This document shows positions 12,198-21,396 of a stretch of 64,000 nt of DNA, one piece after another. The stretch is from positions 6,917,057-6,981,056 of the forward strand of contig LR990043.1 of the NCBI GenBank assembly GCA_905147135.1, in the 5' to 3' direction. The translations under genes and the position numbers were made by a program. The notes beneath the pieces were generated by a model. That model saw nothing but the letters and a program-made list of their open reading frames with translations, made no database searches and was not told the origin of the DNA. How positions within the stretch are numbered: position 1 is the stretch's first letter; each line of letters begins with the position of its first letter. This DNA comes from Blastobasis lacticolella (taxonomy: Eukaryota; Arthropoda; Insecta; Lepidoptera; Blastobasidae).

Positions 12198-13265
12198 TAG
12201 GGTAAAAGCCGGATACTTGCCCCACTTTTCAAAAAACATCTATTATGAAGAAATATGTACTTACTAAGAAATATGCAACATGTATATCAAAGCATAGGTC
12301 CTTAATCTTCTATAATAGCCTATATTCGTAAACGTAATTATTATGTACTTAATATGTATTTACTAAGAAATATGCAATATGTATATCAAAGCATAGGTCT
12401 TTAATCTTCTATAATAGCCTATATTCGTAAACGTAATTACTATTGGTTTTGAGGAAATCCTGTTTTACTTGACCTCTCAAAAGGGGGATAGTTGCCTACT
12501 GTGGCGGACAGTTGCCCCACGGTAAAAATGCTTCGGGGGATAGTTGCCTCGTGCGGGGATAGACGCCTCACTATGATTTTGTTAAATATAAAAAAAAAAT
12601 ATTATCTACTGAGATCCTTTATTATGCACTGATCAAAATATTAATAATTATTGTATTCAGTTTTAATGATTTAAACCATAAAATCATCACCATCCTGTCT
12701 GTCAGGCAGGATCCGCGTTTCTACTTTTTCTTCTCCATTTCATCTTGGCCCTCTTCTGGACTATGTGGGTATTGAGTTCCACACCAACCACGATCTGTTC
12801 AGAGTCCTTTTAAATATAGATGCGGATAGTTGCCCCAAGGAATCCTAAGGGCAACTATCTGCAAAAGTAAATGGGGCAACTATCCTTTTTGATACGGATA
12901 CTTGCCCTTTTTATTTGTGAAATAATTAAGACTTATTTAACAATAAAACATATTATACAACGTAATTTAAACCCTCATGCATGTATAGAAACAAAAAGTA
13001 GACTAATGCCATAATCAGTAATAAAGATATTCAAAATTAATAATTTACCAAAATAATTTTGACGCCTGTCAAAGCTTCAGCGCGGAAGATTTTTGCTCAC
13101 AAGGACAAAACGCGTACGCCTACGCTGATGGATTACATGGCACTGAGGCCTTTGGGAGAGGCACTTTCAATTGTGATAAAGCGCTACGCCACCAACATCC
13201 CTAACATAGTGTATTCAAAACTGGGGCAACTATCCCACTGGGGCAAGTATTCGGCTTTTACCCTA
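12198..13265. mobile_element. TIR DNA transposon (non-autonomous), TA-flanked
   Basis: A 25-bp terminal inverted repeat beginning GGGTAAAAGCCGGATACTTG (12200-12224) is matched with one mismatch by its reverse complement at 13239-13263. A TA dinucleotide flanks both ends, consistent with a Tc1/mariner-type target duplication. Many subterminal copies of GGGGCAACTATCC / GGATAGTTGCCCC occur inside. A roughly 97-bp internal direct duplication starts near 12250 and 12345. The only open frame (13059-13268) runs into the TIR and has no DDE motif that I can see. Confidence 0.85.
12249..12443. repeat. internal tandem duplication (about 97 bp x 2)
   Basis: Two nearly identical units, both containing ACTAAGAAATATGCAA, CAAAGCATAGGTC and ATAATAGCCTATATTCGTAA. 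They lie inside the 12198-13265 element. Confidence 0.85.
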
Positions 13266-13939
13266 TAGATATAAATTGTTTTAAAGTCACTTAAAACAAT
13301 TTAGATTATAGAACCAACCAGCAACTAATAAAAATGAGAAACCTCATCAACAGCCAACACTGTTGTATTTGAGTCTCCTCCACATTACTGAAAGGATTAA
13401 AACTGACTGCTTGATGAGGCTGCATAACGAAACATGCTTCTGCTAATTTTCCGGTTTATGAAAGCTGGTCTTCCTCTAAGACTTAGACTTAGAAGATTAG
13501 TGCATTGTAATGTTATAAGACCTGAATCTATATTCTATAGCCAGTTACTGTACCTAGTCCCATAATAAAGGTCCTGTAAACCGCGCTACCAATGGCTCCA
13601 GCCGCAGTGCCTAAAACTCTTTTTAATTTGGTATCCTTCGGATCATAACTATTTCGATGATCCATGGTCAATTCAGTTCTCCAGTAGCGGTAGACCTACA
13701 AAGACGTAGCGTAGCTAGGCCGCAAGATGGAACGACGACCTTGTAAAGTCGCAGGTACCTGCTGAATTTGAACGGCAGGCATATGCCCAGCATCAGGCAT
13801 CTTTCGGCTGGAACAGCTTTCTGGTCGTATCCTGGATTATGTCGGAGATCACATTACTGCAGTTTCCTCTTAGATGATAATAAATGTTATGAAACATTTT
13901 TATAATTAACGAGTTCAGAGACTGTTGGTTCTTTATGCT
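13266..13939. other. intergenic; LINE remnant
   Basis: No host gene recognised. 13690-13800 (ggccgcaagatggaacgacg ... catatgcccagca) resembles an eroded RTE LINE 3' end on the + strand. Confidence 0.4.
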
Positions 13940-14012
13940 ATGTCTTACTACAATTTTTACTGGAGGTATTGGTGGTTCATGTCCACTCTTGTATCAGTAG
14001 TATTGATGTCGA
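13940..14012 (+). CDS. possible first exon of the astacin-like gene (tentative)
   Basis: An ATG at 13940 opens a frame of aromatic/hydrophobic residues (MSYYNFYWRYWW..., then MSTLVSVVLMS from an internal ATG at 13979) that could be a signal sequence. Splicing at GTCGAG (14013) would leave one codon base, matching the phase of the exon at 14092, with a 79-nt intron. The donor is poor, so this is only the best local candidate. The true first exon may lie elsewhere. Confidence 0.25.
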
Positions 14013-14091
14013 GTCGAGATAGAAAGTCAAATTTCACTGTTTCAATTTGGTGGTGAATTTAAAAAATGTGCTGCATTTTACATTTTTACAG

Positions 14092-14244
14092 GCAGCTATC
14101 CTGACACCGGAGCAGAGTTTGAGGGAGTGAAACTCTCAAATATAAAAGCCATTCCGGGAATGTCATTCACGGAAGAACAAAAGAAAGCGATGAAGTTGTG
14201 GGACGGTGGAGTGATACCATATTTCGTTGATGGATTTAGTTATG
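14092..14244 (+). CDS. astacin-like exon (prodomain end and mature N-terminus)
   Basis: Acceptor catttttacag, donor GTGAAT. Contains GAEFEGVKLSN, where active astacins usually have FEGD; that aspartate normally caps the zinc in the zymogen and is valine here. WDGGVIPY corresponds to the W-(P/x)-G-x-VPY start of the mature domain. Confidence 0.8.
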
Positions 14245-17200
14245 GTGAATAATTTATTATTTTATACAGTTATGATGACCGTTGCCTGCCTGAAACTAGA
14301 GGTTATTTTAGGAGATCGCTTTACATATTATACGCTTTTCTTGTCATTACCAAACTCTTGTATCGATTTTGAGCTTTTCCAATAAAATTTAATAGTTTGC
14401 TTTAATATCCTGACTTCGTGAGAGGTTCCATTACTGAAATACACACAGTCTATACTGACACGTCTACCAAGGATGTAGGCTCTGTAGTTGCACAGTAATC
14501 AAATAAAACTTTACAATTGTTTAATTTATTTTTCGTTTGGTTTGTTACGCAGATAGTGGAGCGCGGCAACGAATAAACTATTTGTTGCAATTGACTAATA
14601 CTCAGGGTGGCGTCTCTTTTACTGAGCTCAATCAGATACCTGATACAGACAAGAAAAAAGATTTCAGATACATCCTCATCGTGAACCGGAGCGGGAAACG
14701 GGACTGTATGGACTTTGACACCACCTCTCTGACCTTGACAGGGGCGCAGGTAACTCGTATGGTCAAAATTCTGTGGGTAACACCTAGGATATATACACTG
14801 TTGATCAAAGAAATTGGACTTAAAGCAACTGTGGTAGAACTCTGTCGACCCATGATGCGGTTGGATGGGTGTCGCTGCTTTGTATTTAACCATCATCATA
14901 AACTAATCAGAATGAACATCTGGAGTATGGCGTACCTGTCGACGATAACGTATACAGCTCATACAATTAGGTTCTAAGTAACAATGCTGCAAACTGTTAG
15001 TGCTTGACAGAAACGTAGGGTAATACTTCACGGCCTCGATACACTGGAGTCTTGAAGCATTTTGGGTCGCGGGCAGGGCGGGGTACAGGGGTAGGGTTGG
15101 TACGGAAAATGCACCCTCCAATGAGGGACAGTCTGTGAGAAGATGTCAAACTAGTGACGGGCGGGCCTTAAATCCAATGAAATTCATTCAGAAACTCTTT
15201 TATATCGGATTCGATTACGGTTACGGATATTCTTTTATTTCGGATACCCGATAGTTAGACAAGACATGTTGTCACCGTGCCTTAAAGCGACAATATTGCA
15301 ATGTGACTATTTCTGTCATTAATGACTTTGAAACATTAGGACCACTTTGAAATAACTGTGGTTACTTTAAGGAATTCCTGTTTCAATTATTTGTACCCTG
15401 TATAATAGTGTGATTATAAAAAGTAACAGCTATAATTCTTTCTCTGTTTAGAGAGTGGTCATCGGATATGATTGCATGGAGCAGGGTGATATAGCGGCTT
15501 TGATACTGCAAATCCTTGGCGTGCCTGCGATGCACAATGCCCCTAATCGCGACGACTATATTACTGTGAATCTTAGTAACGTTATGCAAGGTAAGACTGA
15601 GTTTCTTTACTATCGCTTGAGCGACATCACGGACAAGATTACAAGGTCGTCTACGCTGGGTTAGGTGCCTGAACCTGTCGGTATCAGGATGGATTTGTAA
15701 ATTCGGATACGAATAGCAACTGACGCGAAGAAACGGATGGCGAAGGCCATCGAAGTGCAAGAGAAAGAGCGGGAAACCGGACGCTGGCAGATGCCAGGAT
15801 TGCCTGCTCAGATGATGATACTGTTGATAGGTCTGTTTACATGGGTAGGTACTCATGGAAACACTGTGTCATCATACGAAGCATCAGACTTATGCGCATG
15901 ATTAAATTCAGAAGCAACTAGCTTCTAAATTGTGAAGCTTCTGATTACACTGTTCTAAATTCATTTACTGATTGAAGCGTCACGAAGTCAGACGTGTTGA
16001 GTACGAGAATGGCTGCAGTACTTTCGAATTCCTGCCAATCTATTTTACTTTTTATTTAGATGTTGCGTTCGAAAACTGCACTGCTTGACATTTATATGAA
16101 AACTAAACATGATTCTTGGCGTTAATGACGCTCTCGAATAATGTTAAGTAACATTTATTTTAAATTTGATATCTCTAAAAAGCAGTAGTATGATATTTAT
16201 GCTTAATTTCATTAATAAACATACAAAATCGTGTGCCTAATGTTACAAGATTAAACTCACACAGTTAAATTACCAGGCAAAAATGAGTTTCTGAACGTCC
16301 ATCTGAATTAAGTAAGTTAATAAATTCTATTACACCTTCCTAAATGCGTTTCTAATTAGGCTTCTAAATTAAAAAACCATACGTTCTTCTAAATTTAGCA
16401 TTCTAACTTGCTAAATACAGTTGACTGAATTCAGTAACTGAATCATTTAGTCTACTAAATTTAGGCGTGTGTAATAAGCGCATTAGTACGAATCAAGGAC
16501 AGTACGTAATCCTCATAACAGGGATGTTGTCGGCTGCCGTTGATAACCGATTGTCCTATATGAGCTCAAAGTGTAACAGAAATCGTCCACGTAAACGCGA
16601 ATGGAGCTGAATACATGTAGTTACTCCCTATTGCAACATATATGTTGCATATTTCGTAAATTAAATAAAAATCATTCATATAGCTGAAGGAAATAATGAT
16701 ATTACAGTTTGTCATATTTTTTACAGGTAAGGAAAAGTTCTTCACAAAGTGGTCTGAAGATAACTGGCCGTTTAAAAAAATGGACTACGATTACGGTAGC
16801 GTCTCCCATTTTGATTACCACAAATACACCAAAAATGGCGGAGAAACGATTATGGTTCTGGTAAATATATCATATTTCGATATCAATGAAGGGAATAATT
16901 ATAACAACCGTTAGTATAATCATTATCTGTTATTTTCAGGATGGTAAAGGCGAGAAACTAAGAGCAGACACTCGTGGGATGCCTCTCGGCGAAGCCGACG
17001 AATATACTTATGAAGATATGAAGAAAATGCGATTACTCTATAACTACATAACGAAATATGAAAAACAAACTAACGCTGGTCAATGTTCTCAACTATTCAA
17101 ACTGGCAAATAATTATACAGACTACGTGCCTGAGAAACCCGAGCAACCTAAGGCTGGTGATGATGACAATGATAATGCTTCCGATAATGCTTCCGATAAA

Positions 17201-17401
17201 GCTTCCGATAATGCTGAAGAAGAAGAAGAAATAGACGCTAAACAAGACACAGGTTCTGCTAAGGCAGACGAAGAAGGGGACGAGAAAGACAACGACAAAT
17301 TGTCTGGTAAAGACGTATCACACAGCAACCGCGCAACAAAGGTTAAACAAAAACTTGAAATCAACAGAATTCAATTATTATCGGACATTAACACAAGTTA
17401 A
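14092..17401 (+). CDS. astacin-family (M12A) metalloprotease-like protein with destroyed active site; exons 14092-14244, 14553-14749, 15452-15590, 16727-16860, 16940-17401
   Basis: The five exons join in frame with canonical GT/AG sites (phases 1, 0, 1, 0) into 360 codons plus stop. Residues about 1-50 resemble an astacin prodomain tail (GAEFEGVKL, then LWDGGVIPYFVDGFSYD as the mature start). Later landmarks of the family are recognisable: the Cys...Cys pair around 102 and 124, NRDDYITVNLSNVMQG after the zinc site, YDYGSVSHFDYHKY at the Met-turn, and EDMKKMRLLYNY at the domain end. The HExxHxxGxxHE site reads ALILQILGVPAM (residues 132-143, bases 15497-15532), so all three zinc histidines and the glutamate are gone. 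The tail (about 270-335) is Asp/Glu/Ser/Ala-rich. Family membership is inferred from motif order. Its role is unknown; protease activity is not expected. It is unrelated to the Wnt genes on either side. Confidence 0.8.
14553..14749 (+). CDS. astacin-like exon
   Basis: Acceptor ttgttacgcag, donor gtaact. Encodes DSGARQRINYLLQL..., VSFTELNQIP, RYILIVNRSGKRDC and LTLTGAQ. The cysteine usually found in the tCIxF segment is absent (VSFTEL). Antisense and shifted frames over this exon are shadows. Confidence 0.8.
14750..15451 (+). other. astacin-like gene intron (702 nt)
   Basis: Bounded by gtaact and tctctgtttag. Open frames here are extensions of the exon frame and have no domain. Confidence 0.6.
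15452..15590 (+). CDS. astacin-like exon carrying the degenerate zinc site
   Basis: Acceptor tctctgtttag, donor gtaaga. RVVIGYDC is followed by ALILQILGVPAMHNAPNRDD at the position of HExxHxxGFxHExxRPDRDDY. The scaffold glycine and the (R)DDY run survive; all metal ligands and the general base do not. Confidence 0.85.
15721..15830 (+). mobile_element. RTE-like LINE 3' end
   Basis: GAGAAAGAGCGGGAAACCGG ... CGCTGGCAGATGCC ... GATGATGATA matches the pattern of copies near 19.98, 51.6 and 52.9 kb (aggaaagcggaccctggcag ... gatgatgatg). It is on the + strand. Confidence 0.65.
15905..16470. repeat. TTCTAAAT-rich AT repeat, possible MITE
   Basis: Repeated TTCTAAAT(T) motifs. The left end CTAAATTCATTTACTGATT is loosely mirrored by the right segment that reads in reverse CTAAATGATTCAGTTACTGA. 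Ends not resolved. Confidence 0.35.
16727..16860 (+). CDS. astacin-like exon (Met-turn region)
   Basis: Acceptor tattttttacag, donor gtaaat. YDYGSVSHFDYHKY aligns to the SxMHY Met-turn; the methionine is serine and the zinc-proximal tyrosine is phenylalanine. Confidence 0.8.
16940..17401 (+). CDS. astacin-like terminal exon with acidic tail
   Basis: Acceptor ctgttattttcag. The domain ends at MRLLYNYI where a cysteine (LYxC) is usual. There follows a linker, then an acidic Ser/Ala/Asp-rich tail with a 12-nt tandem repeat and a basic end (ATKVKQKLEINR). Stop TAA at 17399-17401. Confidence 0.8.
   Translation, partial: DGKGEKLRADTRGMPLGEADEYTYEDMKKMRLLYNYITKYEKQTNAGQCSQLFKLANNYTDYVPEKPEQPKAGDDDNDNASDNASDKASDNAEEEEEIDAKQDTGSAKADEEGDEKDNDKLSGKDVSHSNRATKVKQKLEINRIQLLSDINTS
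17171..17215 (+). repeat. coding tandem repeat, 12-nt unit
   Basis: GATAATGCTTCC x 2, GATAAAGCTTCC, then GATAATGCT, encoding D-N/K-A-S units in the acidic tail of the astacin-like protein. Confidence 0.9.
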
Positions 17402-17684
17402 TTCACCCAAATGGCAACATATAAGAATTCAGTTTAATAACCTTATGAAATCGAAAATGTACATAACGGAAATGAGCAGTATCTACTTAAATCCGAAGTT
17501 TAAAAGTAAAGTTATAGTTTTGGCAACACACACACAATTATGGAAATATAATCGGAATTCTTGAGGAATAGAGACATTTGTCAAAATTAATTAACGAAGC
17601 CTAATTGTAGGTTAAGGTAAAACTGTGTATAATTATCATATTCAGATATCTAATGATATTAAAAAAATATTTACTTACTATGTT

Positions 17685-17905
17685 CACGCAGTGACCCAAA
17701 ATGAGTCTTGGCCTCCTCCGACACTAAGAATATCTATTCCACTCTGTCTTGTGCCACTTCTTGCCAACAGTCAGTCCGGAGTTTGGACAGGTCTCTTTCC
17801 ACTTCGTCCCTCCAGCGATACCTGGGACGTCCGACCGGTCGTCGATCGTCCCAGGTATGCTTTGTTTACTGCCCGATCCTCTTCCGTCCTCTCTACTGAC
17901 TATGA
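17685..17905 (-). mobile_element. LINE (RTE-like) ORF2 C-terminal fragment
   Basis: On the minus strand the frame reads RWRDEVERDLSKLR, TDCWQEVAQDRVEWNR and ends in ...FWVT, a typical C-terminal end of arthropod LINE polyproteins. Broken by frame changes. It lies about 300 bp beyond the astacin-like stop codon. Confidence 0.75.
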
Positions 17906-18315
17906 CTGACACCAACACAAGAGAGGAAGAATTTGTATTGTAATTGGCGTGTACAGAGTAATCTCTGTTATAGTGCAGCTCTACATAAAGTCCACATGTC
18001 CAAGCTTCTAAGGAAACGAACTAAAATCCGAATATTAAAAATTTACCAATGTTTAACTTTATAATCATCCATAAGTTGTAGATACTCCTTAAATATGGAT
18101 TTAAAAATACGAGAACATAGAAAGTCCTGTTTGGTTCTTACATAAAAAACATAAACTCAAATTACAACCAAGACTATTCAACCAGTCTCAGGGTCCCCAG
18201 CAGTAGACCTTGGTCAACCATGCTTGCCAATGGTACCCACAAAGTTGACACCGCGAAAGTTGCAAAAAAAAAGTATTTTTAATTTTTACCCGGGCTCGTA
18301 TCTTTGACTGTACAG

Positions 18316-18413
18316 ACGCCTGACCTAATCAGAATCTGACGTTGTCCGATGCTGACTAAATAAGAAACTGACTACCTCGGAATCTGACGTCCTGCGAATC
18401 TGTCCTACATCGC
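18316..18413 (+). repeat. dispersed repeat family R-A, copy 1
   Basis: CTAATCAGAATCTGACGT ... AATAAGAAACTGAC ... TCTGTCCTACATCG. The reverse-complement partner is at 61193-61280. Two copies in 64 kb suggest a small dispersed element. Confidence 0.65.
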
Positions 18414-18529
18414 TGTGTGCGTCTTCGTTTAGGTATGGCCGTCTCTGTCATAGTTTCTTGATGGGAGTAGCTCTTGTTGGCTGTCATCTTCCTCTTTGTA
18501 AGATTTATAAGTTTTCAGTTTCAAACTGA

Positions 18530-19290
18530 TACTCTACCAGTCGCAGTAAAGAGAGCCTGCCTCTACTAATTTTAGTAGAGTAGCTGTTACATTTTGGTGG
18601 TAGAAAGGTAGAAAGTGGTAGTAGAAAAAGTGTATGGTAGAATAGAGTGGACGTCTGGATGGGGGAAGGAAAGCGGTAGAGAAACTTGCCCTTGCCCTTG
18701 TCCTAGCTACTTTACTCTACTAATGCTGTTTACATATCAGTTAAGCTTCCCGTAGACGGGTAGAGAAAATAGAAGAGTTGACTTGCATACATTCTACTAT
18801 CAAATACTTTAAAGGTTTTGGTAGAGAAACTGGCAACGTCGCGGCAGACCAAAAAAAGATGGACAGATGAACTGCGGGCTTTCGAGTACTTGCAGACATT
18901 GGCACTTGATCGTGAAGAGTGGAAGAATCTGGGGGAGGCCTTTGCCTAGCAGTGGGATGATTCAGGCTAATATAATAATAATAATAACTTTCTACACATA
19001 ATTTAAAATTTTGTAAAGTAATTTAGTAATTTTAGGTAGAGTAGACAGTACGCCGGGGTGGGGATGCATAGCGGTAGAGTAGCTTGCCCGCGTAGTATAC
19101 TAATGTAGACAGCATTGGTAGAGTAGAGAAGCTAGCAACGCGGGCAAGCTATAGTAAGTACAACAGTTAGTACTTTACCATTCTACTCTACCGTATACTC
19201 TACCAGTGTACGGAAGGTTTTATTACCTATTATAGTGTGCTGCCCCACCGTATACAATACCAGTACAGACTTTGAGGTAGACTGTAAGTT
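18530..19290. repeat. GGTAGAGTAG-rich repetitive block
   Basis: Numerous GGTAGA(G)TAG motifs and their complement CTACTCTACC in both orientations, with long inverted stretches (CTTGCCCGCG ... CGCGGGCAAG at about 19085-19150). A LINE tail at 18838-18970 interrupts it. Looks like an old, self-nested or hairpin-rich element. Confidence 0.6.
18838..18970 (+). mobile_element. RTE-like LINE 3' end nested in repeat block
   Basis: Frame reads RRGRPKKRWTDELRAFEYLQ ... DREEWKNLGEAFA, then a stop and a (TAA)n tail: a classic LINE ORF2 C-terminus and poly-repeat tail. Confidence 0.8.
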
Positions 19291-19743
19291 TTCTGTCCGG
19301 TTGCTACGCGGTGAGTAAGCAGGCACTACGCGTGTGCGCTTACTATCCGGTTTGTAAGCAGCGAAGCGTAAATGGGCCCTAGACCCAGACTTCAGTAAGT
19401 TCAGAATACGATTCCAAATTCAATTATATTTTACGATTCAAAGACTGGCGAAAGGATGACACTTGTTCAACAAATCTCCATAAGCTCATAACCCTATCGA
19501 TTAATGTCGATTTTATCAGATATCATGAAAGTCAAGCTCCTAATTCTACAAGGTCTAATTATTCTATAAACCCTACATCTCAGTCAGAAATTACTGTTAC
19601 TTTATAGATTTAATTTTGTAGAATACCACTTTACTATGAAGATAAACTAATTACGTAAAACGGCAGGCAACCAGGCAACCGGGCCTTTAAGGATGAAAGT
19701 GACCGACAACATATTGCTTTGAACTATCGAGGTCATTACTTCA

Positions 19744-19875
19744 TATTTTAAAAGTATGTCCTGGGTTTTCTATCGCGTACCTTTGTTTACGAGTAGCTCG
19801 TTGTTTCGATGCAGTTGTATGTAACACGGTAAACAAAGATACAAGGTAGGAAACACGGAACATACATTTAAAATA
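19744..19875. mobile_element. palindromic MITE, family M-B copy 1
   Basis: TATTTTAAAAGTATGTCC... at the left is the inverse of ...GGAACATACATTTAAAATA at the right, with GTACCTTTGTTTAC / GTAAACAAAGATAC inside. The related copy is 37150-37311. Confidence 0.75.
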
Positions 19876-19974
19876 AAGTAACAAATTTCTAGGTTTTTAT
19901 TCATGTGCAAATCCTATACCTTTCAGCTTAGCCTTTTAGCTTTTGGAAGTGTGTCGAAAATGAGCCGGAATGCC

Positions 19975-20065
19975 AAAAACTGCTTTAAGTGGAGACGAAA
20001 GAGTAGGAAAGCGGACCCTGGCAGAAGCCTAGCCGGGACTAATTCCTAAGATGATGATGATGAGA
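19975..20065 (+). mobile_element. RTE-like LINE 3' end
   Basis: Frame reads [14 protein letters not shown], then a GATGATGATGATG tail. Confidence 0.75.
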
Positions 20066-20184
20066 GATATGTTTTTACTACATCCAAATTAATATTATAA
20101 ATGCGAGAGAAAGTCTGTCTACCTGTAACGTTTTCACACCTACCCTACTACTGAACAGATTTGAAACAAAAAACAGCTACAGCC

Positions 20185-20432
20185 TTGTTCTCTGATTAGG
20201 GAGCTACCAATCCAAAGGAACTTTCTCCCACGCACACTAAGGTTGTGGAATAAACTACCAACAGAGTACAATATTCAAGAAAGGGGTAAAAAGGTTTTTA
20301 CTGGGTCGGCAACGCGTAGGTGATGCCCCCTGGTTTTGTAAACGCTGATCTACTGCTTTAGAACATAGACTGCTTTCCATCAGGCAGGCCGTAAGCTTGT
20401 TTGCCACCTTAGTGGTATAATTTTTTTTGTGC
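20185..20432 (+). mobile_element. Jockey/CR1-like LINE 3' end
   Basis: Contains LWNKLPTEYNIQERGKK and FTGSATR-like coding, then the shared 3' segment ccatcaggcaggccgtaagc and cttgtttgccaccttagtgg. The minus-strand relative is at 57495-57668. Confidence 0.75.
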
Positions 20433-21045
20433 AGTTCAGCGCGTCAAAAATAGGCATGTTTCTTTCTACAACTTTCCAGGGTATGCCTTTGCAAATAACT
20501 GATAGCCTTCGCCTACTGGAGGGAGGAGTCATTGAAACCGGACTTTGGTGGATATGCACAAAAACTAGGCCTCTTCTCTAGAGCAAGGCGGTACCTTGCA
20601 TGAAATACACCTGTCTCTTATAAAACAGATCTGTCACTGTCCATTTGGTTACTCCGGTTGATAGAAGCCAAAAAAAGTTGACTAAGAATTCCTCGCTAGT
20701 ATTCTACAGACTACACTTTGAAGAATGGACGAGTCCGGAATTACAGGAGATACTTCCACAGCTCCATTCCATCTTCGGGCTGGAGCACCTGGAGCTGCAG
20801 GTCAGCATACCATCCGTATTTTGTTGACATTCCACCTATCGGCATGCAGCGTTTTGCTAATTTTGTCACATAAAACTTTATGATGTTCATACTTACAAAA
20901 CCACCAATATGCCAGTTGAAGAACAATAAATACTAATTACTGAAGGGACTATAAAACACTGATTATTGAACTTACCTTTTAGTTTGTGATTAATACAAGG
21001 ATTTTAATTTGTAAATAACGAAAACAGTTACAGTTACATTTGTTG
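20433..21045. other. Wnt6 3' flank
   Basis: No gene recognised. ORFs on both strands (20645-20926) lack motifs. Confidence 0.4.
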
Positions 21046-21051
21046 TTTATT
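21046..21051 (-). terminator. Wnt6: candidate Wnt6 polyadenylation signal
   Basis: AATAAA on the minus strand about 25 nt after the stop codon. It would give a very short 3' UTR; weaker AT-rich alternatives lie further on. Confidence 0.35.
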
Positions 21052-21075
21052 TTAATAATATAATTCTCTATCACA

Positions 21076-21396
21076 TCAACGACAAGTATTTATAACACGC
21101 TTTGCAGAGCAAGTTTCACATATAACGTAGCAGCACCACTTGAATTGACAATTGCAATTCTCAGTCTCATTCACTGACGTCTGCTTGTAACCTCTTCTGC
21201 AGCACAGCTGGTCGCAGCTCTCGGTGCCAGCTGAGCTGGTGTTGCATTGTCGACCTTCTGTCCCCAGAGAGCCGGTCAACATGTTGGGGCTACAGAAATC
21301 TGGAGATTCCTCTGAGTAGATGATGTCCTTCTTGCCTGGCCGCTTGATGCTCGGACTTTCAGGCATGAAGTTGTCACCATCGTTGCTCGCTATTAC
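21076..21396 (-). CDS. Wnt6: Wnt6 terminal exon
   Basis: Acceptor tttcggtag (weak pyrimidine tract), stop TGA at 21076-21078. Encodes [16 protein letters not shown]..., [59 protein letters not shown]. Cysteine spacing is intact. CCRRGY and FKWCC depart from the usual CCGRGY and FHWCC. AT-richer than exons 1-2. Confidence 0.92.
   Translation of the reverse strand, partial: VIASNDGDNFMPESPSIKRPGKKDIIYSEESPDFCSPNMLTGSLGTEGRQCNTSSAGTESCDQLCCRRGYKQTSVNETENCNCQFKWCCYVICETCSAKRVINTCR

Larger units (their letters stand above)
15591..16726 (+). other. astacin-like gene intron (1.1 kb), repeat-containing
   Basis: Contains an RTE LINE 3' tail (15721-15830) and an AT-rich segment (about 15905-16470) with many TTCTAAAT motifs and possible inverted ends. 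Confidence 0.6.

Noticed and set aside
12500..13265. CRISPR-like array from repeated GGGGCAACTATCC motifs
   Set aside because: Spacing is irregular and both orientations occur; these are subterminal repeats of a DNA transposon in a eukaryote.
14450..14899. 149-codon antisense ORF at 14.5-14.9 kb and 157-codon antisense ORF at 15383-15856
   Set aside because: They run across exon-intron boundaries of the astacin-like gene on the opposite strand and show no domain.
14092..17401. Processed pseudogene of an astacin
   Set aside because: Introns with canonical sites and phase-consistent exons exclude a retrocopy, and no stops interrupt the joined frame.
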